Virus record (IMG/VR): IMGVR_UViG_3300008113_000621
Location: 1-24,599 of that record
Reading direction: 5' to 3' (one strand)
DNA length: 24,599 nucleotides
DNA from: a virus
The notes below the pieces were generated by a model. That model did no database searches and was not told the DNA's origin. It worked only from the letters and a program-made list of their open reading frames with translations. Within the stretch, counting starts at the first letter, position 1. Every line of letters begins with the position of its first letter. Below are positions 1-7,387 of the stretch, one piece after another. Made by a program: the position numbers and the translations under genes.

Positions 1-177
1 TGAGAAAACAACACCCCTTGGGAGTGATTCTATTGAACCAAGATCTATTAATCCATAATTCTGTACGCTATTTAATCTCTTGGACGGATCTACACCTGTT
101 ATCGTGATAGTATCCCCGTCATCGATAAATAAATACTTCCTCTTTTGTAATTCTCTAATAAATGAATTCCTTTTCAT
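1..177 (-). CDS. Hypothetical protein, N-terminal part; possible leucine-rich-repeat protein
   Basis: An open frame on the minus strand starts with ATG at 177 and runs off the left edge, giving 59 residues beginning MKRNSFIREL. It starts 3 nt after the phoH stop, so the two are very probably co-transcribed. The visible part has a charged N-terminus, then a short segment rich in Asp, Thr and Ile (IDDGDTITITG), then GLIDLGSIESLPRGVVF. The spacing of Leu and Ile around 'SLPRGVVF' resembles the repeat start of leucine-rich (BspA-like) proteins found in Bacteroidota phages. This is a recollection of family appearance and rests on a single repeat-like unit. The function is unknown and the C-terminus is not in the window. 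Confidence 0.6.
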   Translation of the reverse strand, partial: MKRNSFIRELQKRKYLFIDDGDTITITGVDPSKRLNSVQNYGLIDLGSIESLPRGVVFS

Positions 178-180
178 GGG

Positions 181-852
181 TTATGTTGTATATTCTCTAT
201 AAACATCTAGTATTTTTGGTACTATCTCATGTCTATGATTTTGTTTTAAAGTTATAACTTTAACGCCATCAACTCTAGCCGATACTGTATTTAAAAAATC
301 TAGTCCGGATTCTTTTTTGTTTTTTAAGTCGATCTGTGAAGTGTCCCCACATATCATAAGTTTTGAGCCAACTCCTAGTCTACCAAGGACCATTTCCATT
401 TGACTCATAGTTACGTTTTGTGCTTCGTCAACAATAACACAAGAATTAACAAGTGTTCTACCTCTCATAAAAGGGAATGGTAAAACTTCGATAATTCCTT
501 CACTCATTAGTTTAGCAATCTTGTCCTTATCGTACAACATCTCTAAGTTAGAGTATATTGGTGCTAACCAAGGATCCATTTTTTCTTTTAAATCACCTGG
601 TAAAAAACCTATGTCCTCTTTTGCAACAGTAGGTCTTGTTATGACAATCCTTTCTATCTCTCTTGTAAATAATAGGTCCAATGCTATTTGAACAGCCAAT
701 AGCGTTTTACCTGATCCAGCCGCACCCTTTAGAACACTTACGGGATTATCTAAAATTAAACTTTTAGCTTCCTTTTGTTCTTCATTCAATACCAATTTGA
801 ATTTTATCGGATTTTTAGGCTTTCTTTTTTGCGTCCAATTGCTTCCTGTCAT
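181..852 (-). CDS. phoH: PhoH-like ATPase
   Basis: This 223-residue protein is a P-loop ATPase of the PhoH family, a frequent accessory gene in marine and T4-like phages whose exact role in infection is not settled; RNA-related or phosphate-stress roles have been proposed. The Walker A motif GAAGSGKT is at residues 43-50, the Walker B motif VIVDEAQN at 139-146, and GDTSQIDL at 169-176 is the PhoH/SF1-helicase-like sensor segment. RPTVAKEDIGFLPGDLKEKM (about 73-92) is also typical of the family. The protein is a compact PhoH core with only a short basic N-terminal extension (TQKRKPKNPIKF). ATG at 852 is the only reasonable start. It is the first gene of a leftward unit, divergent from the structural block. 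Confidence 0.93.
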   Translation of the reverse strand: MTGSNWTQKRKPKNPIKFKLVLNEEQKEAKSLILDNPVSVLKGAAGSGKTLLAVQIALDLLFTREIERIVITRPTVAKEDIGFLPGDLKEKMDPWLAPIYSNLEMLYDKDKIAKLMSEGIIEVLPFPFMRGRTLVNSCVIVDEAQNVTMSQMEMVLGRLGVGSKLMICGDTSQIDLKNKKESGLDFLNTVSARVDGVKVITLKQNHRHEIVPKILDVYREYTT

Positions 853-964
853 AAGATTTTTTTTTATTTGAGAAACATATTCTATGTTTCTCGGTTTAAT
901 AATTATAGCCTGTCTTTTCTTAAAGTAATAAATACAGGATATATATCAAAAAAAGAAAAATCAA
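853..964. promoter_or_regulatory. Divergent intergenic region between phoH and the structural block
   Basis: These 112 bp are the only gap between oppositely transcribed genes in the window, so promoters for both directions must lie here or further upstream. The region is nearly all A/T, with poly-T (855-865 on the plus strand) next to the phoH start, a perfect inverted repeat at 870-892, and TAATAAATAC at 926-935, which is one mismatch from the T4 late-promoter core TATAAATA. I cannot assign a promoter with confidence because such AT-only words are expected often by chance. There is no Shine-Dalgarno sequence ahead of either start. Confidence 0.5.
870..892. repeat. Perfect 9-bp inverted repeat (hairpin or operator)
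   Basis: GAGAAACAT (870-878), a 5-nt spacer ATTCT, and ATGTTTCTC (884-892) form an exact palindrome. Read on the minus strand it lies in the 5' leader of phoH, ending 18 nt before the ATG and followed by an A-rich stretch. On the plus strand it lies about 70 nt upstream of the first structural gene. It is not followed by a T-run in the plus direction, so it does not look like a terminator for that strand. Possible roles are a repressor or activator site between divergent units, or a stabilising leader hairpin for phoH mRNA. Confidence 0.6.
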
Positions 965-1882
965 ATGGCAATTACAATTACAGAAATTCTTGGGACCGAT
1001 TCTATATCAGGATCTAGACTAACTATTAATGCTAACTTTTTACTTTTAGAGAACGCTTATAATGATTTGGAGGATACATTTAATATTAATGTATTAACAG
1101 GATCTATGGACGTTTCTAGCGCATCTAGTGGACAGATAAAAGCTAAATCTTTAATAGTTAACAGCTTGGTTATGCCCTCTTCGGGATCTCCTACAATACA
1201 GATTTACGGAACTGGAGCCAGTGGAGGATATATGGTAGCTTCTAGCACAATGGCTAGTGCAACTGGTATTTTCTCTAACGTGTTACAAGCTAACACATTT
1301 TCAGCATCCGGATCTGCAAATTTTGGTGCAACTGCTACGTTTAGCAGTGTAACTAATTTAGATGCTAGAACAAATATAGGTGCATCTGGAAGTATAGCTA
1401 ATAATAACAGGAAATCTTCTGTTGGTTCAACAACAGCTTTCCCTCCTGCTCCTGGAGCTGGGGTTACTGGTACATACTCTAATCCCTACCAATTAAATTT
1501 AACAGAAAATGTCATTTATATACAATCGGATTATGTTTCAACTGCACCTGCGGATTCTTCAAATGCTACAGGATTTTTCTTCTACGCCACAACTGGTGCT
1601 GGAGCAACTGCCTCTAGTATACCAGCTGGTTTCACAATAACTTTAATAGATACTGCAACAAATGCTGGTAAAATATCAACAGGAGTTACAGGACCTTCCC
1701 CTTATTATTACACAGGATTCTCTACTGGAGATGGATCTTATAGTGATCCACAAATACAAACACCAGGAAACCAATACAAGTCTTCTATTACTATTATGTG
1801 GGAGCCTAGAATAGATCAAAATGCTGTTACGCAAAAAGGATCTTGGGTGGTTGTATCAGAGACACAAGGATTCACATACTAA
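965..1882 (+). CDS. Virion protein, probable fibre or fibre-like adhesin (305 aa)
   Basis: I do not recognise a named family. The protein starts MAITITEIL and has INANF at residues 21-25, a short motif of the type IN-x-NF that opens many phage tail-fibre and structural proteins; the 1020-aa fibre protein in this window has IN-Y-NF at nearly the same position. Residues from about 48 to 150 are rich in Ser, Ala, Gly and Thr with short alternating segments (for example ANTFSASGSANFGATATF), as in beta-helical fibre shafts. The C-terminal half has more aromatic residues and looks like a globular tip ending WVVVSETQGF. There is no signal peptide or membrane segment. It is the first gene of the rightward structural block, 14 nt ahead of the next gene. 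Structural role is inferred from composition and neighbours. Confidence 0.6.
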   Translation: MAITITEILGTDSISGSRLTINANFLLLENAYNDLEDTFNINVLTGSMDVSSASSGQIKAKSLIVNSLVMPSSGSPTIQIYGTGASGGYMVASSTMASATGIFSNVLQANTFSASGSANFGATATFSSVTNLDARTNIGASGSIANNNRKSSVGSTTAFPPAPGAGVTGTYSNPYQLNLTENVIYIQSDYVSTAPADSSNATGFFFYATTGAGATASSIPAGFTITLIDTATNAGKISTGVTGPSPYYYTGFSTGDGSYSDPQIQTPGNQYKSSITIMWEPRIDQNAVTQKGSWVVVSETQGFTY

Positions 1883-1896
1883 TTAAGTATTAATAA

Positions 1897-4080
1897 ATGG
1901 CAAAGACACCTTATATAAGACCCATAGCAGTACAGGGAGGTACATTTTATACCTTTACATCTTCTGCTGAGGATCTTTCGTTAACATTTAATAACTCTTT
2001 AAAGAAGTTTACTTTCTCTAAGTATGCTTTAATAAAGCTACCCGATTTTGGAAAACCAAATTACGGGGAAAACGCATTACAATTAAATGCTATAGATAGT
2101 ACTTTCTTGGATGCTGCTCAGGGGGATTATATTCTTAGTAATCCTAATAACCTCAGCCCTTCTCCTGAAATATCTTTTCAAAATTACTGTTTGAATTTAG
2201 AATCTACAATATTATCTGATCCTAATTACAATCCCGAACTAAAAAGAAACGTTTCAGAGAGGATATTTTGGAAATGGATTAAGGAATTGGGAGGTATAAG
2301 ATATAGATCTGCTAATACAAATGAGGTAGTAGCTTCTCTAAATCAATCCAATACAACAACTAAGGATGGTTTACCTTATTCTGATAAAAGATGGGTAGAG
2401 GAAGACTCTCTTTTAACTGGTAACGGAACACCAAATCCTAGATATGAAAGGATAGTAAAATACATAGGAAATATAGATGTTGTAAACTCTGTTCAGAATT
2501 CTTCTAATTCTTATTCAGAGATATATGTTCATGTACCTACAGGAGACGGAGCAACTCCTTATGTTTTGTTTAAAACTGTAGCTGATGAGAACTATTATCC
2601 AGATAGAACTTGGACACACCGTCCAGTTAATCCAGAAAATACAGAATATATCCAAGGAAGATCTGCTGAATCTGGTTTATATGGACCTAATGGATTACCT
2701 AAATTAGCTATATTTGACCAGGATGTTACTGGAAATCCAGATGTTAATGGTACATCTGCTACAGGTGCTTTCACTAATAACTGGTATGCTCCTAGGAGTG
2801 AGAATAATTCTTATTTTACTGACCCATCTTTCTTCGACTCCAGTAATTATATACTTGATAAATATTTATCAGCTTCTGGACCTTCTGGACCTTCAGTAAC
2901 TTATAAAAGAAGTAATCTTGATGGTGTACAGATAGATTTTAATCCAGCTTCTTATAGAGCTATACAAAATTATGTTGGTATATCGACAATAGAAGAATGG
3001 AACGGTACACCTAGTACTACTTCTTTTGATTTCAATGCGGTTTTAGTCTATTATGATGTTTATGATCCTAATAACCCTACAGATTCCGAAACAAATTTGT
3101 ATGGTATATTATTCTTAAACGATCCTGAGCCTGTATCTCTTACTTCTTCTAGAATCCCTAGCTTTAAGAAATTTAAGCCAGATCCAATAACCAAACTTAA
3201 TGGTAATTCCTACGGCCTTAAAATAAATCTTAAGTTTGATACTGATATAGAAAGTACTGGAGTAGAGCAAGCAATAAATGATTATTCTTCATTTTCTCTT
3301 TCCATGTTCATGGACGCAACAACAATATTACAAGATGCGGCTAAGAACTTGAATGATAGAACATTGCAGATAATATCAATGCAAAATGATATAGAAGCTC
3401 TAAAGGATCTTGTAATAAATACAGATGATAGTACGGAGATAAAGTCTAGATTATCTTTATTAGAAAATTCTTTGCAAGCTAATCAATCTCTTTTCGACAA
3501 TACACAGGATATACTTAGTCTTATAGAAGGTAACAGCGACAAGATCGATAGTATTCTACAAAACCAAACTTCCGTTAATATTTCATATAATCTGGATCTT
3601 CTTAAGGATGGTGACGGTACTAAAGTTGATAGGAGTATTCCTAACTTGCTTAAAGTTAATGTTACGCAACAGGATTATAATATATCAACGAATTCTCTGT
3701 TTACAATCAATCCAGTAGCAGGAAATACGATACCTCTTACTATTTATACGAACTATTTAAAACATAAGAATAACGGTGTTTCTATAGATGCTAGCAACGA
3801 TATAGTTATAAGAATAGATGATGGCTTAGTTAAGTGGCAAAAAGGACAGGTTATGAGATTAGTTATAGGTGATGAAATAGATCTAGGAACTTACTCAATG
3901 GTTATTGTTACTGATGCTCTGGGAGAATATCCTAAGGCAAACCCTTCAGGATCACCATACTCTATAGTCGTTGCAGGGTTTATTAATACTAAATTCTCAG
4001 GATCAGGTTATAAACCAATCTTCGATATAGTTTGTATAGACGAAAAGAATCTAATATTTGAAATAGATCAAATAAAATAA
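1897..4080 (+). CDS. Large tail/baseplate-region structural protein (727 aa)
   Basis: This is an unrecognised 727-residue protein, probably part of the tail tip or baseplate. It begins MAKTPYIRPIAVQGGTFYTF and includes a well-ordered early region with RNVSERIFWKWIKELGG at about residues 120-136, which looks like a conserved helix, followed by a long section rich in Asn, Ser, Tyr and Asp. Residues from about 470 to 560 are predicted by eye to be a coiled coil with regular Leu/Ile spacing (for example NLNDRTLQIISMQNDIEAL), and the C-terminal 150 residues look beta-rich. The start is ATG preceded by TAATAA with no Shine-Dalgarno sequence. Its stop is 6 nt ahead of the next gene's start, and both lie in a run of co-directional virion genes. 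T4 baseplate wedge proteins have similar size, but I see no sequence identity that would name it. Confidence 0.6.
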   Translation: MAKTPYIRPIAVQGGTFYTFTSSAEDLSLTFNNSLKKFTFSKYALIKLPDFGKPNYGENALQLNAIDSTFLDAAQGDYILSNPNNLSPSPEISFQNYCLNLESTILSDPNYNPELKRNVSERIFWKWIKELGGIRYRSANTNEVVASLNQSNTTTKDGLPYSDKRWVEEDSLLTGNGTPNPRYERIVKYIGNIDVVNSVQNSSNSYSEIYVHVPTGDGATPYVLFKTVADENYYPDRTWTHRPVNPENTEYIQGRSAESGLYGPNGLPKLAIFDQDVTGNPDVNGTSATGAFTNNWYAPRSENNSYFTDPSFFDSSNYILDKYLSASGPSGPSVTYKRSNLDGVQIDFNPASYRAIQNYVGISTIEEWNGTPSTTSFDFNAVLVYYDVYDPNNPTDSETNLYGILFLNDPEPVSLTSSRIPSFKKFKPDPITKLNGNSYGLKINLKFDTDIESTGVEQAINDYSSFSLSMFMDATTILQDAAKNLNDRTLQIISMQNDIEALKDLVINTDDSTEIKSRLSLLENSLQANQSLFDNTQDILSLIEGNSDKIDSILQNQTSVNISYNLDLLKDGDGTKVDRSIPNLLKVNVTQQDYNISTNSLFTINPVAGNTIPLTIYTNYLKHKNNGVSIDASNDIVIRIDDGLVKWQKGQVMRLVIGDEIDLGTYSMVIVTDALGEYPKANPSGSPYSIVVAGFINTKFSGSGYKPIFDIVCIDEKNLIFEIDQIK

Positions 4081-4086
4081 TAAAAA

Positions 4087-7035
4087 ATGGCAGGTACGAA
4101 TAATTCATTCTCATCATTAATAGCTCAATTTCTTAGGCTTCAAAAGAACTCATTAGAAATTATAAATAGCCTGAATGATGTTACAACTTCACCAAAGGAT
4201 TCTGTAGAGATCGAATTTTTAAAAGAAGATAATACTTCTGAAAATATTCAGGTCCCTTCTATAGGATTCTTAAAGTCTGAAATTAATCGATTAGATAGCA
4301 ACATAAAATCATTATCTGGTCTGGAGGATAATAAGGCGAACATTAGAAATGCTGACGGTACTGTTTCTAAAATATACCAGTCGAACATTATGAAGGATCC
4401 TTCATCTCCTTCTAGTCTACAGGTTCCTGCTACTTTTCAAGCTAGGAATAACTGGTTTTTTGAATCCTTTTTGAATCCTCTTCTTTATATAGAAATAGAT
4501 GTTGAGGATCAGATTCCTGATAATTCCAACAGTGTTTACGTTAAAAGGATTATTGCTAATACTCAGTCAGATGTTCAAAAACAGTATTTTGATGCAAATT
4601 TAAAAGGTAGAAACGATATTACTGATAGTGACTATATAACGGCTTTGAATAGTCAGGGAATACAATACTTTGTAGATGAGCAGATAAATGATCTAGAACT
4701 AAGAAGCATCCGATACATTGGATCTTTCGGAGTTCTCAGAATAACAGATGAAGATGTACAAACAACATCCAATGGTGTTACAACAACTTCTACAGTTAGA
4801 AAATATAAGCTTAGTAGCTTAAAATATACTGATACTGTTTCTAACACAACTAATTCTAAGACACTAGCCAAAGGTGATCTTTTAATTACACCAGGTGCTA
4901 CTAAATACGAGGTATCCGCTGTAGATGTTACAAATCAGACCGTGATATTAAAAAGACTTTTCGGTTTTGAAGCAATTAAAATAGGAGACAACGCTCTTAC
5001 TATCTATTCTAATACACTTTCGAACAGACAAGTAGAGATAAATGTGGGATTCGATGAAAGACAAGCTGTATTCATAAAATCTATAGACGGGGATTTTAAT
5101 GTAGCTGCTAGTAGATATAGTCCTGGAATTTGTTTCTGGTCTAATGAATTACAGATTAATACATCCGACGGTGTACAAACTCTTTCAGCTTTTTATAACT
5201 CACAGGTTTCTGATTTCGGTAAAATTTTTATTTCTTCTGCTAAGGAAAATACAATACCTTCAGTTTATGGGCAAACACCATCAACTCCAGTGGTATCTCC
5301 TAGTAATTTTAAGGTAGTAAATATAAATCAGCAGATCACTAATTCTAAAGAGAGTAATGCTTTCAAAGATAAGATAAAATTTAAGACAACCCTACAAAAT
5401 GAGATAGATTCTATAGATAGATCTATCGATCAAACAAGAAGACAGTTAGCAATTATTACCACTAATTCTGCAAGAGGATTTAATTCTGCAGAATATAAGA
5501 AATTAAATGATAGAATAGAGACTTTAACCAAAGATAAATCAACTAGAGTTGGATTATTGGCAACAACTGTATCTGAGATAAACAATTTAATTTCAACAAC
5601 TCCTAGCTTAACAGAAGCACCTAAATATAGGGTTAGAGGGTTTTGGCCAATACCTGAACCTATATTTGATGAGAAAACCGGTAATCAGGATGTTATACAG
5701 TTTAATATTAGATACAGGTATCTTTCTACTACTGGTAATCCTACTGGTACTGAGCAGATAAATTATGTTGATAATAACGGAACTCAAAAATCTGGACAAT
5801 TCTCTAATTGGACACAAATTAAATCGGAGGTAAGGAAAAAACAATATGATACTGTAACTGGTACTTACAAATGGATGAAGGAAGATCCAGCAGACGCAAA
5901 TAACGTCAATATAAACCAGTTAGATATACCGATCACTAAAGGAGAGCAGGTGGAGATACAGGTTCAATCTATATCTGAAGCTGGGTGGCCAACAAATCCT
6001 ATGATATCTGCTTGGTCAACTTCTGTTGTTGTTGAATTCCCTTCGGATTTATCTGTATCAATAGATAACAATCAATTTGTAGCACAGAATAACCGTGATG
6101 CTGCGGTAGTTCAAATACAGGCAGATTTACAGGCTAAAGGATTAGAGCAACATTTATCTACACAGTTTACTTCTGGTGATAAATTTTATTCACACACATC
6201 AAGTACTATATCTTCGGGATTTTTTGATGGAGCAGGGAAAGCTATAGATCTATTTCAGAAGCTGACCCAAATTGATAACGAACTACAATCCTTAAGAGCA
6301 TTAATTGCTAAAGCTAAAGGAACACTTGCTGTTTATATAAGATCAGGAAGTACCTCCACTAAGGTAGTACAAGGTAGTACAGTTAACTTATTTGCTGGTT
6401 ATTATGACCAATTATTAGATTTAACTAACCCTAGTAACAGAGGAAAAATTGCAAGTATAACTTATTATATAGAGCTAAGGAACGAAGCTGCTACACCTCT
6501 TGAATTATCCTCATTGATCCCAGGAGGCCAGGGTGTTAAAGCTCCGAACTCTATTTCAGGACAGGACGATTACAATAATAATAGAAAATACGGTGATACC
6601 CCTATACAGCTATCTGGAATAAGTAGTGCGGTTCCTAGTACAAATAAGGGATATTTTATACAACCTGCTGGTTATCAATGCGGTAATGCCTATTCTCAAT
6701 TTGTCTATTCTAGATATAAAAGCGTAGGTTTAGATGCAGATCTCTATTTAACACCTTCCGATACGTTAGGATGGAATATCGATAGCGGGTCTGGGGGTTT
6801 ACCTATAAACAATTACGGTATCCTTATGCCTTTCAATCCTTCAGCATCATCTGCACCTTCTGGAGCTGGACCAAACATTAATATATGGAATGGAGCATAT
6901 TCTGGATCATCTGCAGCAGGGAATGGAAAATTGAATGAATTCTGCGTACATGTAAGTCATCCTAGTCTAGCAGGAGGTACCTATACACAGTTAGTTAGGC
7001 CTACTTCTTCAGTTCCTGCATTTCTTATGCGGTAA
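4087..7035 (+). CDS. Large tail/baseplate-region protein, frame 1 part (982 aa); C-terminus continues in the +1 frame
   Basis: A structural protein of 982 codons in this frame. The N-terminus has a Leu-rich helical stretch (FSSLIAQFLRLQKNSLEIINSL, shown in part) and a coiled-coil-like segment at about residues 60-80. A second helical, coiled-coil region lies at about 424-503 (with SIDRSIDQTRRQLAII). Residues of about 508-650 look like a fibronectin type III-type domain: beta-strand pattern, QFNIRYRYL, EQVEIQVQSISEAGWP and an ISAWS strand near its end. The C-terminal part contains several Cys residues (YQCGN, EFCVH). The frame stops at TAA 7033-7035 after ...VPAFLMR, but coding-like sequence continues without a break in the next frame to 7384, so the intact product is probably about 1098 aa. 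See the frame-disruption entry. Role in baseplate or tail tip is inferred from size, domain style and location. Confidence 0.65.
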   Translation: MAGTNNSFSSLIAQFLRLQKNSLEIINSLNDVTTSPKDSVEIEFLKEDNTSENIQVPSIGFLKSEINRLDSNIKSLSGLEDNKANIRNADGTVSKIYQSNIMKDPSSPSSLQVPATFQARNNWFFESFLNPLLYIEIDVEDQIPDNSNSVYVKRIIANTQSDVQKQYFDANLKGRNDITDSDYITALNSQGIQYFVDEQINDLELRSIRYIGSFGVLRITDEDVQTTSNGVTTTSTVRKYKLSSLKYTDTVSNTTNSKTLAKGDLLITPGATKYEVSAVDVTNQTVILKRLFGFEAIKIGDNALTIYSNTLSNRQVEINVGFDERQAVFIKSIDGDFNVAASRYSPGICFWSNELQINTSDGVQTLSAFYNSQVSDFGKIFISSAKENTIPSVYGQTPSTPVVSPSNFKVVNINQQITNSKESNAFKDKIKFKTTLQNEIDSIDRSIDQTRRQLAIITTNSARGFNSAEYKKLNDRIETLTKDKSTRVGLLATTVSEINNLISTTPSLTEAPKYRVRGFWPIPEPIFDEKTGNQDVIQFNIRYRYLSTTGNPTGTEQINYVDNNGTQKSGQFSNWTQIKSEVRKKQYDTVTGTYKWMKEDPADANNVNINQLDIPITKGEQVEIQVQSISEAGWPTNPMISAWSTSVVVEFPSDLSVSIDNNQFVAQNNRDAAVVQIQADLQAKGLEQHLSTQFTSGDKFYSHTSSTISSGFFDGAGKAIDLFQKLTQIDNELQSLRALIAKAKGTLAVYIRSGSTSTKVVQGSTVNLFAGYYDQLLDLTNPSNRGKIASITYYIELRNEAATPLELSSLIPGGQGVKAPNSISGQDDYNNNRKYGDTPIQLSGISSAVPSTNKGYFIQPAGYQCGNAYSQFVYSRYKSVGLDADLYLTPSDTLGWNIDSGSGGLPINNYGILMPFNPSASSAPSGAGPNINIWNGAYSGSSAAGNGKLNEFCVHVSHPSLAGGTYTQLVRPTSSVPAFLMR
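7021..7035 (+). other. Frame disruption (+1) near the 3' end of the 982-codon gene: programmed frameshift or indel
   Basis: Frame 1 reads TTT CTT ATG CGG TAA here. The +1 frame has a stop at 6992-6994, is open from 6995 and remains open to 7384, so the two frames overlap over 6995-7032. If one T of the TTT at 7021-7023 is skipped, the join reads ...SSVPAF-LCGKYSCGAYLFLAP..., which looks like ordinary protein. A tRNA reading TTT could re-pair on TTC one base later. The zero frame then meets a CGG arginine codon, unusual here where AGA dominates, directly before the stop. A single-base insertion, natural or from assembly, in the TTT run would give the same picture. Confidence 0.7.
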
Positions 7036-7384
7036 ATACTCATGTGGAGCTTATCTGTTCTTAGCACCTACTAACCATAGTGCTGTTCAGATAGAAGGAT
7101 CAACACAGTTAGCTAAGAAAACTTTAGATTTCGGTCAAGAGAATGCTATATCTGTCCCTATGATATTCCAGATGAGAGCACAAGATAAACTTGGATATGT
7201 AGGAGGATGGAGATCCGCTGGTAACCTTAAGAATATTACATACAGTAAAAAAATTGGGATAGATATACAGGTTAAGAACGAGGCACTTTTCTCGTTTGAC
7301 GTGCTTGTAACTGGAAGTTATACTAAAACATCTTTAGTTTCTCCTGCTTACTCACAAACTAGAATAACAGCTATAACGGAATAA
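7025..7384 (+). CDS. C-terminal continuation of the preceding tail gene in the +1 frame (about 119 codons)
   Basis: The +1 frame from 7025 to the TAA at 7382-7384 encodes LCGKYSCGAYLFLAPTNHSA and continues with an ordered, protein-like sequence (for example KKTLDFGQENAISVPMIFQM and GYVGGWRSAGN) ending SQTRITAITE. The codon usage matches its neighbours. There is no plausible independent start: the first in-frame ATG is at 7160, deep in the coherent sequence and with no leader resembling the other starts, and the upstream part 7028-7159 would be left uncoded. It ends 3 nt before the GTG of the next gene, exactly the tight spacing seen between true genes in this block. I therefore treat it as the C-terminus of the 4087 gene, not as a separate 74-aa gene. 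Confidence 0.7.
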   Translation, partial: LCGKYSCGAYLFLAPTNHSAVQIEGSTQLAKKTLDFGQENAISVPMIFQMRAQDKLGYVGGWRSAGNLKNITYSKKIGIDIQVKNEALFSFDVLVTGSYTKTSLVSPAYSQTRITAITE

Positions 7385-7387
7385 TAA

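Noticed and set aside
775-1017. 80-aa plus-strand open frame over the phoH start and the intergenic region
   Set aside because: Overlaps phoH antisense and the true start of the 305-aa gene; Phe/Tyr/Ile-rich translation has no protein-like pattern.
7160-7384. Separate 74-aa gene starting at ATG 7160
   Set aside because: Coherent coding sequence begins well upstream in the same frame, with no start codon or typical leader; better explained as the C-terminus of the preceding gene.
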